The notes under the pieces: model-generated
The model's database searches: none
Seen by the model: only the letters and a program-made list of their open reading frames with translations
What the model was told of the DNA's origin: nothing
Translations under genes and position numbers: made by a program
Shown here: piece after piece, positions 7,501-15,225 of the stretch
How the letters are laid out: the number at the start of each line of letters is the position of its first letter
How positions within the stretch are numbered: the stretch's first letter is position 1
Virus record (IMG/VR): IMGVR_UViG_3300017719_000028
Coordinates: 1-43,647 of that record
Source of the DNA: a virus
DNA length: 43,647 bases
Strand: one strand, 5' to 3'

Positions 7501-8061
7501 ATCATGTACATTTATATCTGCAACAATTTCGTCTGCAGCCGCTTCAAAATCTAAATATCCTTCTGCTAGATCTTCCTCAGCATTTGCACTTGTAGGTGCA
7601 AGTTTTGCTTGTCCTGATCCTGTACCTGGGCCTGTTGCTGTAAATTTTATTCCTACTTCGTTAGCAGAAGCACCTATTAATGTAAAGTCTGATGTATTAT
7701 TTGGATCTACGTCTGTAGAAAGAATTTGATATTCAATGCCAATGGTAAGTGCTGTAATATCTATTGGTGTGTCGTTGCCTACGTCTGCTGCACTTGCGCC
7801 AACATTTTCGTCTGCATCTGGTGGTGCTATAGCACTTGTCCATGCTAGTGGATTTGCTTGGTGTGTTCTGGCTTTGACTAAATCTGCATAAAGATCAATC
7901 ATGTCTTGTGCGGCAATAGTATCGCCTGAAGACTTTGCAGAACTTGTTAACGCACGACCATAGCCGTTTTGAGCACCATCGCCGGTGCCTAAAACATCAT
8001 CTATTTTACTTTGTATTGTATTATAGTTTGCCGCGGTAACATTTGTTCCAACTACAGCCAT
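4534..8061 (-). CDS. Calx-beta and glycine-rich tail adhesin
   Basis: This 1175-residue protein is a probable distal tail adhesin. Residues 1-350 form a tail-attachment region paralogous to the neighbouring 338-aa protein (YGR, DLVKARTHQ, ERRYFFNTGG and MGTITFGKN motifs). Two Calx-beta-like immunoglobulin-type repeats follow at about 405-500 and 510-605 (each with a DEGEDVTF or SEGSNGTY opening and an acidic ND--GD--ET end). Residues about 685-1010 are interrupted glycine-rich tracts (AAGGGGGGAS, GGVGSGGS, GPGAGGGG) ending in VVVKRYRS, typical of phage glycine-rich receptor-binding domains. A separate C-terminal domain spans about 1015-1175. AAGG precedes the ATG by about 8 bases. A segment at about 96-154 is inserted relative to the paralog. 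Receptor binding is inferred from architecture. Confidence 0.75.
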   Translation of the reverse strand: MAVVGTNVTAANYNTIQSKIDDVLGTGDGAQNGYGRALTSSAKSSGDTIAAQDMIDLYADLVKARTHQANPLAWTSAIAPPDADENVGASAADVGNDTPIDITALTIGIEYQILSTDVDPNNTSDFTLIGASANEVGIKFTATGPGTGSGQAKLAPTSANAEEDLAEGYLDFEAAADEIVADINVHDATNFSVTQKLSDTRTSQWGGGDYASPGTKITHEAEVTWVNADERRYFFNTGGSIKFAADLIGAVTANSKNANWNTILENMGTITFGKNAVTSDGSSPGTSASFGNYYASWSLTSSSNQATLFTKNGSGLYADIKYQITAWEEAAGNASTPSVLRFRIEFQDNDFSSGPTDVDEYVTNDITSTISVRHDTVLSIPSPSFTTITSLDDGAATQTSANLSRTPNGPIDEGEDVTFTLSVNPVANGTLIDYTLGGLGISVGDFANSQGMGGQFNMQNGTASATITLANDAFTDGAETLTLSVPAFGLSSSIGINDTSVEPAPPPAVASYSISGPSSISEGSNGTYNVSITDAPDGSYYYSVVPTGVMTSSAGPLTVSGGNGTFTLTAANDAVVGDNETISVSLRQGSSAGTVLANTSTSIVDTTVPPTSYNFYAMEYYPVRDVNTPGNGGEFVFAPEGRNITKTQVTSTGTSTPLLQNVTENRRWAGGTTQYTWSKAADDNKIDVIVIAGGASGRAASPDTSNDGEAAGGGGGGASFKTYSDGDIPSTALIVVGKGGDSSLITSTANDFNRGRNGDESSFGVSGYGPERYSHTAEEQFFVYWQIGRAIWVWNGQVIKDASGQNAGTPFNGATHTFNGVTYQAGSSQSVFNIGSGQEPITAQYYGIKIQRGAQYATGGNQANPTGSSATGGVGSGGSINYSGTATLGPTAGFNTLRASTGGVPFIGSVIANRPDNVVLSSNGAVTDNTTTDSVKAGQKQSIPTVLQDLIGKIEFQGGFASQFNSQSYPNISTNGIGPGAGGGGNVSRYTSPAMGGQGQPGLVVVKRYRSGTAKQFTEYVAQGQIGLIAAPFFGFGITTTGVGNNVITSLPVGSITQNFSTTTGSHTLVRASISSGSILVGGAGNVVTLMVTFSGNMPAELLHSVDAWQNTEYENTWIKTAQTLRTFDGTNTTFKLEPRDGIAQLHVEGMVNGQSQLSPWAVGNTWNLRVRTIE

Positions 8062-8084
8062 TATGCTTTTCCTTTGTTATCTTA

Positions 8085-8092
8085 TATTTACA
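8085..8092 (-). promoter_or_regulatory. Weak late-promoter-like core ahead of adhesin gene
   Basis: The minus-strand octamer TGTAAATA lies about 24 bases before the adhesin ATG and differs at one position from the NATAAATA late core. It overlaps the stop codon of the preceding gene, as do the better cores elsewhere in this window. A one-mismatch match in AT-rich DNA is weak evidence. Confidence 0.3.
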
Positions 8093-9104
8093 GATTTGAA
8101 TTAACGGTTAACGCCGGTTGTGATATTCCTAAAACTCCTGTTGCTGTTAAAAAAGATACAGTACTTGTTGTTACACCAGTTACATCTTCGTCTTCAGGTC
8201 CAGATGAACTTGCGCCGCCTGCATCATCTCCGATATCATTATCAGAAAAACTAATTAAAAATCTTATACTATTTGGTGCTGTTTCCCAAGCTGATATGCT
8301 ATATTCGTTTTCAGCATATAGTCCTGCGCCACTTTTAGCAAATACTCCTACTGGATATGTTGCACTAGTTGCTGCCCATGCGTCATAATAATTACCTACA
8401 TTAGTACCAATTCCAGGGTTACTGCCATCTGCTACTGTTGTATTTTTACCAAAAGTAATTGTTCCCATAGTGCCCAACATAGTTTGCCATATTTCATCTT
8501 TTGTTCCAGGCGGTGTAGTTGTTACATCTCCTGGTACACTAGTTCCGCCTGTCAAATTAGCATTAAATTTTATTACTCCGCCGGTATTAAAAAAGTAGCG
8601 TCTTTCGTCTGCATTTGCCCATGTTACTGTAACTGTATGTGTTATTTCTGAATTCCAACTAGATTGACGTTCATTGCTATCTCCAATTGATGTTGAAAAT
8701 TGTCCCGCATCAAATGTATCTCTATTATTGCTAATATCAACAGCCGCTGATTCAAAATCAGCAAACCCTTCATTTAGGTCAGTAGTAGCATCAACCGATG
8801 TACCTCCTGCACCTACATCAGCTGCATAAACACCTACAATCTCTCCAGCACTTGGTGCACCAAGTCCGTCTGCTGATGACCATGTCGGCGGAGTTCCTGA
8901 TTGATGTGTTCTAGCTTTTACTAAGTCATTGAATAATAATTGCATATCTGCTGCATATATAATATCGTTATCAGCTTTTGATGTGCTTTCTAGTGTTCTG
9001 CCATAGCCGTTTTCAGCGCCATCGCCAACACCTAGCACGTTACTAACTGTACTTCTTATCGAATTGTATACGGATGAGTTAACTAAGTCTGTTACCGCTG
9101 GCAT
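8088..9104 (-). CDS. Tail/adhesin protein, short paralog of the 1175-aa adhesin
   Basis: This 338-residue virion protein is of a kind widespread in marine myoviruses. It aligns along almost its full length with the N-terminal 350 residues of the next gene: NGYGR near residue 33, DLVKARTHQ near 60, ADERRYFFNTGG near 165, MGTITFGKN near 205, then GNYYDAW. It lacks the Calx-beta and glycine-rich distal parts, so it is probably the shaft or attachment partner of the longer protein, or a homotypic baseplate decoration. GGAG lies 7 bases before the ATG. The gene follows the fiber gene by 10 bases and precedes its paralog by 26. Structural role is inferred from context; no enzymatic motif is present. 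Confidence 0.7.
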   Translation of the reverse strand: MPAVTDLVNSSVYNSIRSTVSNVLGVGDGAENGYGRTLESTSKADNDIIYAADMQLLFNDLVKARTHQSGTPPTWSSADGLGAPSAGEIVGVYAADVGAGGTSVDATTDLNEGFADFESAAVDISNNRDTFDAGQFSTSIGDSNERQSSWNSEITHTVTVTWANADERRYFFNTGGVIKFNANLTGGTSVPGDVTTTPPGTKDEIWQTMLGTMGTITFGKNTTVADGSNPGIGTNVGNYYDAWAATSATYPVGVFAKSGAGLYAENEYSISAWETAPNSIRFLISFSDNDIGDDAGGASSSGPEDEDVTGVTTSTVSFLTATGVLGISQPALTVNSNL

Positions 9105-9114
9105 AAAGGTTCTC

Positions 9115-10611
9115 CTAAAGTTTTAATATACACTCTACTAATTTTTCGTCTTCGTCCAAGTTGCTTTCAAGTGCTATTCCAACTAAAGGGTTTCCGTTAA
9201 AGTGAACGCTTGCTGTGCCTTCGGCATCTACAAATACTTTTTGTCCTTTTGATACTGGTCCAACTACTCTTACAGGAACACGCCCTTCAAGTGCTATAGC
9301 TTGACCATCTGCTTCTGCATTCATTAAGTATGCTGGCTTTTCTGATATAACTCCTACTGGATAGCTATCTAGTAAACATGGTGCAATTTCGTATTCGCCT
9401 GCTGGCGCAACGTACATTACTGTTCCTACTGGATGATCTTTTTCTACAGTGTATTTTTCTGCTAAGTCAGCAAACTGTGCTTGTGTTGCTACACCTTGGA
9501 ATATGTCTGCAACTAACTTTGTATTTGCTCCGTCTTGCTCTCTAATAGCAATTGTGCCGCCTGTGTTTGACGCTGTAGCATATGTATATGCTGTGCCTGA
9601 GTTTCCAATTCTTAATTGGTTTGCATCGTCTGCTATACCTTTAAAAGATGTAGCATGTACTTCGTCCCACGCATTTCCTGTTTCGCCTAGTTTTAGATCA
9701 GTAGTTGCACTGCCTGGCATAATTCCTTCTGATGTAATTTTAACAGAATTTGTTAATACTCCAGAACTATTATTAACATCAAACTCAATTGCGTTTGAAT
9801 TACCTGATGTATTTTTAATTAATCCTGTTGTTGCATCTGGACGCATTGTAAAGAACATATTACCATGTGTAACTAACCCTGCTGTTAGACTTAACTGACT
9901 AGTAAAAGATGCATTACTGTTTTGTACAAAATCTCCTGGTGTAAGTCCGCCGAATTTCTCAGCGTCTGTTGCTGTTCCATGGAATCTAAATGATGTACTT
10001 GTTACTCCGGATGCCGGTGTATCTCTTAGTGTAATACCCTGTTGAATATCACTAAATCCGTTTATCTCATTATCGGCGCCTGCGCCTAGTGTAAATGCTG
10101 TTGGGGATATAACAAATGTTACTGTATCGTTTACTGTTGCTGTAATAATACTTCTAGATATTCCTGACGGTGCTGAATTATCAAGTACTGTGCGACTAAC
10201 CATTTGTGTTTGGCCTTCGCCTGCGTCTTGTGGTCCAATTAGGACAAAATTTGAACCATTATACACATACAGTTGTTCGTTTGCGCTATCCCACCAAAAA
10301 TCTCCTTCTGCTAGACCAGCTGGTTGAGCAGCTGAAACTTCAGCACCCCCTACTGTTCTCCAGTTTTGATTTCCGTCTCTAAACTTCATTCTGTCTGATC
10401 CCGAATCAAACCATAATTGACCGCTTAGTGGTTTAGGTGGCTGATTAGCACCTGCAAAGTTTTCTAGCAAGAATAAGAAATTTTCGTTATGTATTTCTCC
10501 ATATCCTGCATAATTTTTTCCTACAAATTTAATATCTGTAGTTTCGTCGAGTGTACCATCTTCCACTGTGGTTAATGGGCTCTTGTTAAATCTGTCTATT
10601 TGATACGCCAT
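9115..10611 (-). CDS. Tail fiber protein with DLAEKY-type tip domain
   Basis: This 498-residue protein is the shortest of three tandem fiber paralogs. The N-terminal module (residues about 1-70: VEDGTLDETTDI, GKNYAGYGE, NENFLFLLENFA, PLSGQLWFD) is followed by a second W-D/YNGSNF module to about 130 that ends in VLIGP; both are shared with the other two. The centre is fiber-like, rich in Ser, Thr and Asn. The C-terminal 110 residues start at DLAEKYTVEKDHPVGTV and continue through VGVISEKPAYLMN and GRVPVRVVGPVSKGQ, a domain often found at the ends of marine phage tail proteins. A TATAAATA late core lies 38 bases upstream of the ATG. The likely role is a baseplate-anchored fiber; the receptor is unknown. 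Confidence 0.75.
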   Translation of the reverse strand: MAYQIDRFNKSPLTTVEDGTLDETTDIKFVGKNYAGYGEIHNENFLFLLENFAGANQPPKPLSGQLWFDSGSDRMKFRDGNQNWRTVGGAEVSAAQPAGLAEGDFWWDSANEQLYVYNGSNFVLIGPQDAGEGQTQMVSRTVLDNSAPSGISRSIITATVNDTVTFVISPTAFTLGAGADNEINGFSDIQQGITLRDTPASGVTSTSFRFHGTATDAEKFGGLTPGDFVQNSNASFTSQLSLTAGLVTHGNMFFTMRPDATTGLIKNTSGNSNAIEFDVNNSSGVLTNSVKITSEGIMPGSATTDLKLGETGNAWDEVHATSFKGIADDANQLRIGNSGTAYTYATASNTGGTIAIREQDGANTKLVADIFQGVATQAQFADLAEKYTVEKDHPVGTVMYVAPAGEYEIAPCLLDSYPVGVISEKPAYLMNAEADGQAIALEGRVPVRVVGPVSKGQKVFVDAEGTASVHFNGNPLVGIALESNLDEDEKLVECILKL

Positions 10612-10648
10612 TTTTGTTTGTCCTATATAATCCTGTGTTCACACGTTG

Positions 10649-10656
10649 TATTTATA
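10649..10656 (-). promoter_or_regulatory. T4-type late promoter core (TATAAATA)
   Basis: The minus-strand octamer TATAAATA is a perfect match to the T4 late promoter -10 element recognised by gp55-containing RNA polymerase. It lies in the 45-base gap between two fiber genes, one base after the upstream stop codon and 38 bases before the next ATG. No -35 hexamer accompanies it, as expected for late promoters. Confidence 0.7.
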
Positions 10657-12486
10657 CTAATTTGCAACCCACACACCATTAGTAATAATAAAGTTTCTTT
10701 GCCCTCTTGTAACGCTCAAAGTAAATGTAGGTGTTAAAGAGTTGGGTAAACTTATACCTTGCAAAACACTTACGGTGCCGCCGGCGGCTGCATTAACGTC
10801 AACTTCAGTAGTTGTTGTAGGTGTTGCAATATCAATTGCATCAGTTGATTGCCCCGATGCATAAAAGAATGTTGCAATCCTCGCTACTTTGCCGTTAGCA
10901 AATGTTGTTGCTGGATATAAGCCATTAAGTATAGTAATAAGTTCATCATTAACACTAACCATTCCTGTAATATCCATACCGAATATAATTGGATTAGTTT
11001 GTACTGTTTGATCAACATATACTTTATTTGCGGCTTCTGCATCTGCTGTAGGTGTTAATAGGTTAGTAATTTTACTACTACTAACATTAATATCACCGCC
11101 TACTGTAAATGTTAAGCCGGTTCCTGCTCCTGGTCTAGTTATTACACCTGCATTGGAAATGTTTACACTAGCTGTTCCGCCAGTACCAATATTAAGTGTT
11201 TCTAATACACCAAGATTTCTAATACTACTGTTTATAACACCAGAACCAATTGTGGTTGATGATAATACATCTGTATTATTAATTTTGTAATTTTTTGTAT
11301 CTGCTAAATCTAAATGTTCGCTACTTGTCCAAGCATTTGAAACGTTAAGCCATTCAAAAGTTTTATCAGTAGTGCCCTTAACTGTAATGCCGCCTTGATC
11401 TGCTGTTAAGTTTGTAGGGTTATCTACTACAGCTACTTCAATATTTTTATCTGCTATTTGTAATGTTTCTGCTTCAGTTACAAAACTATCACCTTCCACT
11501 GTTAAATTACCAGTAATACGTGCATCACCTGTAACATCTAAATTATATTCTGGGTTTGTTTTAAATATACCAATTCTTCTAGTATTAGGTTTAATTACAA
11601 ATGCATTAGTTTGGTCAAGTACATCATTTGCGCCTCTGACAACAATATTAAAACTATCGCCTGATCTTGTGTTTCTAATAGTAAAACCGTTATCCATAAA
11701 CAGTCTTGTATCATCGTTAACACCAACTGATACGCCGCCGCTGTTTCTTATATTTAATTTTCCATTTAGTACTTGATCTGCATCATTCTTCATTAACTTT
11801 GATTCTGGAACAACCGTACCAGTTGAGCTAACTAAGTTTTCTGCAGATTCAGCAACACCTCTATATTTAAAGTCTACTTTGTCTACTAGGTTTACACCTT
11901 TAAAAATAGTTCCTGTAGCATTGCTTGATGTAACTAGTCCTGCTACTAAGTTATTTGGTACTGGGTTAGGCGTAAATGTTTCACCTGATATAATAGCATG
12001 TAATATTTCATTTGTAAATACTTTTAATACTGTTTTTGAATTTAGGTCAGTATCGAAAATTGTATCTGTTATAACTCCACTTTTTCCTTGTAATCTACTA
12101 AATGCTGGACCAATCAGTGTCCATGATGTTCCGTCAAACAAATAAAACTGTTTATCGTCTGTACTAAACCATGTGTCGCCTGCAACCGATCCTGCTGGGA
12201 ACGTTTCACTAATAAAACTACCTGCTGCAGATTGAAATGATGTTCCGTCAAATACTTTTAATTTGTTTTCTGATGTATCATACCACAATTGCCCTTTGAG
12301 TGGTGTTACTGGACTGTTAGGATTTGCAAAATTCTCTAACATTCTTATAAAATTTTCGTTAATAAACTCGCCGTAGCCTGCATAATTTCTGCCTACTAAA
12401 GATATATCAGTAGTGTTTATGTCCAATATCCCATCTACTAGTTCTGTAAGTAGTGTTCCATCTGTTTTATTTAAATTATAACTCAT
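10657..12486 (-). CDS. Tail fiber protein, middle paralog
   Basis: This 609-residue fiber protein shares the N-terminal attachment module with both flanking genes (VDGILDINTTDI, GRNYAGYGE, NENFIRMLENFA, PLKGQLWYD) and the second module ending SWTLIGPAF. The middle carries fiber repeats of the type NPEYNLDVTGDARITGNLTV (near residue 300), also present in the next upstream paralog. The C-terminal 110 residues (from VYVDQTVQTNPIIFG to FIITNGVWVAN) differ from both paralogs and have no recognised domain. AGGA lies about 7 bases before the ATG, and the gap to the preceding gene is 8 bases. It is probably a structural fiber or connector; homotrimer formation is expected for such proteins but cannot be seen here. 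Confidence 0.75.
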   Translation of the reverse strand: MSYNLNKTDGTLLTELVDGILDINTTDISLVGRNYAGYGEFINENFIRMLENFANPNSPVTPLKGQLWYDTSENKLKVFDGTSFQSAAGSFISETFPAGSVAGDTWFSTDDKQFYLFDGTSWTLIGPAFSRLQGKSGVITDTIFDTDLNSKTVLKVFTNEILHAIISGETFTPNPVPNNLVAGLVTSSNATGTIFKGVNLVDKVDFKYRGVAESAENLVSSTGTVVPESKLMKNDADQVLNGKLNIRNSGGVSVGVNDDTRLFMDNGFTIRNTRSGDSFNIVVRGANDVLDQTNAFVIKPNTRRIGIFKTNPEYNLDVTGDARITGNLTVEGDSFVTEAETLQIADKNIEVAVVDNPTNLTADQGGITVKGTTDKTFEWLNVSNAWTSSEHLDLADTKNYKINNTDVLSSTTIGSGVINSSIRNLGVLETLNIGTGGTASVNISNAGVITRPGAGTGLTFTVGGDINVSSSKITNLLTPTADAEAANKVYVDQTVQTNPIIFGMDITGMVSVNDELITILNGLYPATTFANGKVARIATFFYASGQSTDAIDIATPTTTTEVDVNAAAGGTVSVLQGISLPNSLTPTFTLSVTRGQRNFIITNGVWVAN

Positions 12487-12494
12487 ATTGTTTC

Positions 12495-14579
12495 CTAAAC
12501 ATTATCGGCAAATATTATATAGTTTACTGTTACAAACGGTGGTAACGCATCTAGTGCTGTACCTAAGTTTTCACTGCCTCTAAACGAACCTTGCCCATCA
12601 GTTCCGCCTTCTTTTATTCCGCCACTTGACGGAATACCACTTGTTGTTTGTGATCCTTGTGCAATATTTAACGGTTGGTTAATACTTCCGTCTTCACCTG
12701 CTGGCACAGTATCATCAATAATTGCATAATGCTGTGTGCCGCCTGGTGATTTCATATCATGTTCGTGTTCTGGTAAGTTTTCAGTTTTGATATCTTTAAA
12801 TTCTGAACCTGAACTTCCACCAATGTTATCAGCATTAGTATTTGTTGTAGTATTTGCTGGTAAGCCGCCCATGTTGTCAGCACCTAATAAGAATCTACCT
12901 CTAAAATCTGGTAATGCAAAGAATGTACTTGACGAATTTTGAAAGTTTGGACTTTGTGGATCTTTAAATTTAAAGCCAATAGTATTAAATAGTTCAGTTG
13001 CTTCTGTTTGTCTAATTTCTGTACCGTCACATAAGTACCATCCTGGAGGAGCAACTTCTCCACCAAATGGTACAATCATTCCTACTGGATTAGTTGGAAC
13101 ACCTTTTAGTAAGTTTGACTGTGATATTCTAAATAATCCGCCATCACCCTGTGTTCTGTTTATTAATATTTCGTCTCCAGTTTGCGGAGTAACAACAACA
13201 CTTTTATCTGTTATAAATCTATCACTAAGTGTAGTTGTAAATGTCTTAGTTAAATCTCCTGCACCGTCAAACACAATAGCATCTGAACTTACATCGCCTG
13301 ACATTTGAAATACTGTTTTATTATTAAGTTTTGCTGCACTTGATGCTGTACCATTAATAGTACCTGATACACTTCCGTTAAAGAAACCTTCAAATGTGTC
13401 AGCTTTTACTGTACCAAGACCTTCCATGTTTGGTTTTGTTAACGCATTAGGATCTGCAATTATATCGCTACCTATGTTTAATTGTCCTTTTACTGTAAGG
13501 GTACTACCAATTTTTAAATTTTTAGCAATACTTGCACCACCGGAAGTTACAATTGCTCCTTCAGTTAATGTATCGTTAAATGTATCATCGGCATCTTGTG
13601 TGCCTATAACATTAATACTATCTGTAATCTGTGCAGAACCTACAACATCTAACGCTACTTGCGGATTAGTTGTATTAATACCAATGTTGGTATTTGCTTT
13701 AATTGTTAAAGGTGTTACTATTCCTGTTTCATTTTTTACTTGAAGTTGTAAAGCAGCATTAGTATAATTACTTTTTACAATTGCTATATCACCGGCTGCT
13801 TCAAGACCAAGTTGTGCATTAGCACCTACTTGTACACCTTGATTGTTTTTGACATACAGTACGCCATTTGCTGTTGTATTTTGATCAGCACGTAAAAAGT
13901 TAGCTGCTGGTACGTTAACATTGCTTATTCTAAGTGCTTCTGCAGATTCTGCTGTTCCATTATATTTTGCAATAGTGCTGGATAATGTTAAACTAGTTAA
14001 ATTAAATCCTGGTTTAAGTTCTGAAAATCCTCTAATGTTTACTTTTGGTGTAAACTGTGCATTAGTAATAATTGCAATTGGTTGTGCGCCAACTTCAACT
14101 TTTAATACAGTATAAGTTAAATCGTCAGTGCCTTGAATTTGTTCTGCTTTAGTACCAGATGAAAGACCTTCACTAAATTCAGGACCAACTAATATCCAAC
14201 TAGAACCATTATTTAAATAAAGTTGCTGGTTACTAGTGTCTACCCAAAGATCACCTATTACACTGTTGCCAACTTCTGGCTGTGCAGCACCTTTTTTAAT
14301 GCCTCCTGATTCAACCCAATTTGTTCCGTCATATATTTTTAATGCATCAACACCAACTGTAGTATCGTACCATGTTTGTCCTTCTACAGGATTTGCTGGT
14401 GCATTGTTATTTGCAAAATTTTCTAATAAGTGAAGGAAGTTACCAGCAATAGCTTCGCCATATGCTGTACTATTTCTACCAGGTAATTTTAAACTAGTAT
14501 CTGTAGAGTTTATTTCTCTATCTTCAACAATAATTGACCCTTTATTTGTAAAATCTGTAAATTGGATTTGATAAGCCAT
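12495..14579 (-). CDS. Tail fiber protein with C-terminal phage tail Collar domain
   Basis: This 694-residue protein is the longest of the three fiber paralogs. The N-terminal attachment modules span residues 1-150 (GRNSTAYGE, NFLHLLENFA, VEGQTWYD, WILVGPEF). Fiber repeats around 290-320 (INTTNPQVALDVVGSAQI) match the middle paralog. The last 190 residues form a phage tail Collar domain: VGMIVPFGGEVAPPGWYLCDG, then FFALPDFRGRFLLG, LPEHEHD with H605 and H607, and a closing LPPFVTVNYII. The T4 short tail fiber gp12 carries this domain and binds a metal through an H-x-H pair, so a gp12-like baseplate fiber is the best comparison. The start overlaps the upstream stop as TAATG, with GGAGG about 9 bases before it. 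Confidence 0.8.
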   Translation of the reverse strand: MAYQIQFTDFTNKGSIIVEDREINSTDTSLKLPGRNSTAYGEAIAGNFLHLLENFANNNAPANPVEGQTWYDTTVGVDALKIYDGTNWVESGGIKKGAAQPEVGNSVIGDLWVDTSNQQLYLNNGSSWILVGPEFSEGLSSGTKAEQIQGTDDLTYTVLKVEVGAQPIAIITNAQFTPKVNIRGFSELKPGFNLTSLTLSSTIAKYNGTAESAEALRISNVNVPAANFLRADQNTTANGVLYVKNNQGVQVGANAQLGLEAAGDIAIVKSNYTNAALQLQVKNETGIVTPLTIKANTNIGINTTNPQVALDVVGSAQITDSINVIGTQDADDTFNDTLTEGAIVTSGGASIAKNLKIGSTLTVKGQLNIGSDIIADPNALTKPNMEGLGTVKADTFEGFFNGSVSGTINGTASSAAKLNNKTVFQMSGDVSSDAIVFDGAGDLTKTFTTTLSDRFITDKSVVVTPQTGDEILINRTQGDGGLFRISQSNLLKGVPTNPVGMIVPFGGEVAPPGWYLCDGTEIRQTEATELFNTIGFKFKDPQSPNFQNSSSTFFALPDFRGRFLLGADNMGGLPANTTTNTNADNIGGSSGSEFKDIKTENLPEHEHDMKSPGGTQHYAIIDDTVPAGEDGSINQPLNIAQGSQTTSGIPSSGGIKEGGTDGQGSFRGSENLGTALDALPPFVTVNYIIFADNV

Positions 14580-15199
14580 TAGCTATTACCTCCACTAAGG
14601 CTTTGTACTCTAACAGTATAGTCAACTTGTATAAGCCTATTAAGTGATTTTTGTACAGGATGGAAAATGACATGTGTTAGTAACCTACCGTTACCTATAA
14701 CACCATCTGCACTAGTACTTCTTAACCCTAATTCGTCAAATACAAAACTGTTATCAGCGTCAGATGCTGTATCAAATGCATCTTGACCGTTTGGTTCACC
14801 GTAATCTAACAAACAAGTTATAACAATATCAGTATAATTAGTACCGTTTACATGTCTAGTTTCAATTTTGTTTCTAGTAGGATCTAAATTGTCTGTATTT
14901 CTATCATCAACTATTTTTGTAAACGTTTGATTGTATAAACCAGCGTTTGTGCCTGTTGAGTTAGGAGTAAGATACGTTATAACTCCTGTCGAGTCAATGT
15001 TTGTACCGCCGTTGCCAAAACTCATTACAGCAATAGGCCCTTGCCCTGCGTTGCCCAAAGACTCTGCAAGTGCAATACTCATATTTTCATAGTGTATGGC
15101 ATTCTTTTTGTTTATAAAAATTTCGCCTGTGGCTGGGTCACTTATTTTAATGTGGCCTTGCACAAATACACCGTTTTCTTCATTTATTATGTTTGTCAT
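14579..15199 (-). CDS. Tail/baseplate structural protein, hypothetical
   Basis: This 206-residue protein sits between the giant baseplate protein and the fiber genes. Recognisable segments are an opening beta strand (GVFVQGHIKISDP), an AIHYENMSIALAESL helix, VMSFGNGGTNID, FVFDELGLRS, and a final strand pair (THVIFHPVQK, RLIQVDYTVRV). I cannot assign a named family. Its position and size would suit an adaptor joining fibers to the baseplate, in the way gp9 or gp11 does in T4, but no homology to those is visible. The ATG at 15199 has AGGA upstream, and an AATAAATA late core ends 19 bases before it. The 3' end overlaps the Collar fiber start by one base. Confidence 0.7.
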   Translation of the reverse strand: MTNIINEENGVFVQGHIKISDPATGEIFINKKNAIHYENMSIALAESLGNAGQGPIAVMSFGNGGTNIDSTGVITYLTPNSTGTNAGLYNQTFTKIVDDRNTDNLDPTRNKIETRHVNGTNYTDIVITCLLDYGEPNGQDAFDTASDADNSFVFDELGLRSTSADGVIGNGRLLTHVIFHPVQKSLNRLIQVDYTVRVQSLSGGNS

Positions 15200-15217
15200 T
15201 TTCTATTCCTACTAGTA

Positions 15218-15225
15218 TATTTATT
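15218..15225 (-). promoter_or_regulatory. Late promoter core (AATAAATA) ahead of fiber block
   Basis: The minus-strand octamer AATAAATA fits the NATAAATA form reported for cyanophage late promoters. It overlaps the TAA stop of the giant gene and lies 19 bases before the ATG at 15199, leaving a short leader that still holds the AGGA ribosome site. It would provide separate late expression of the fiber genes from the end of the 15-kb giant gene. Confidence 0.55.
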
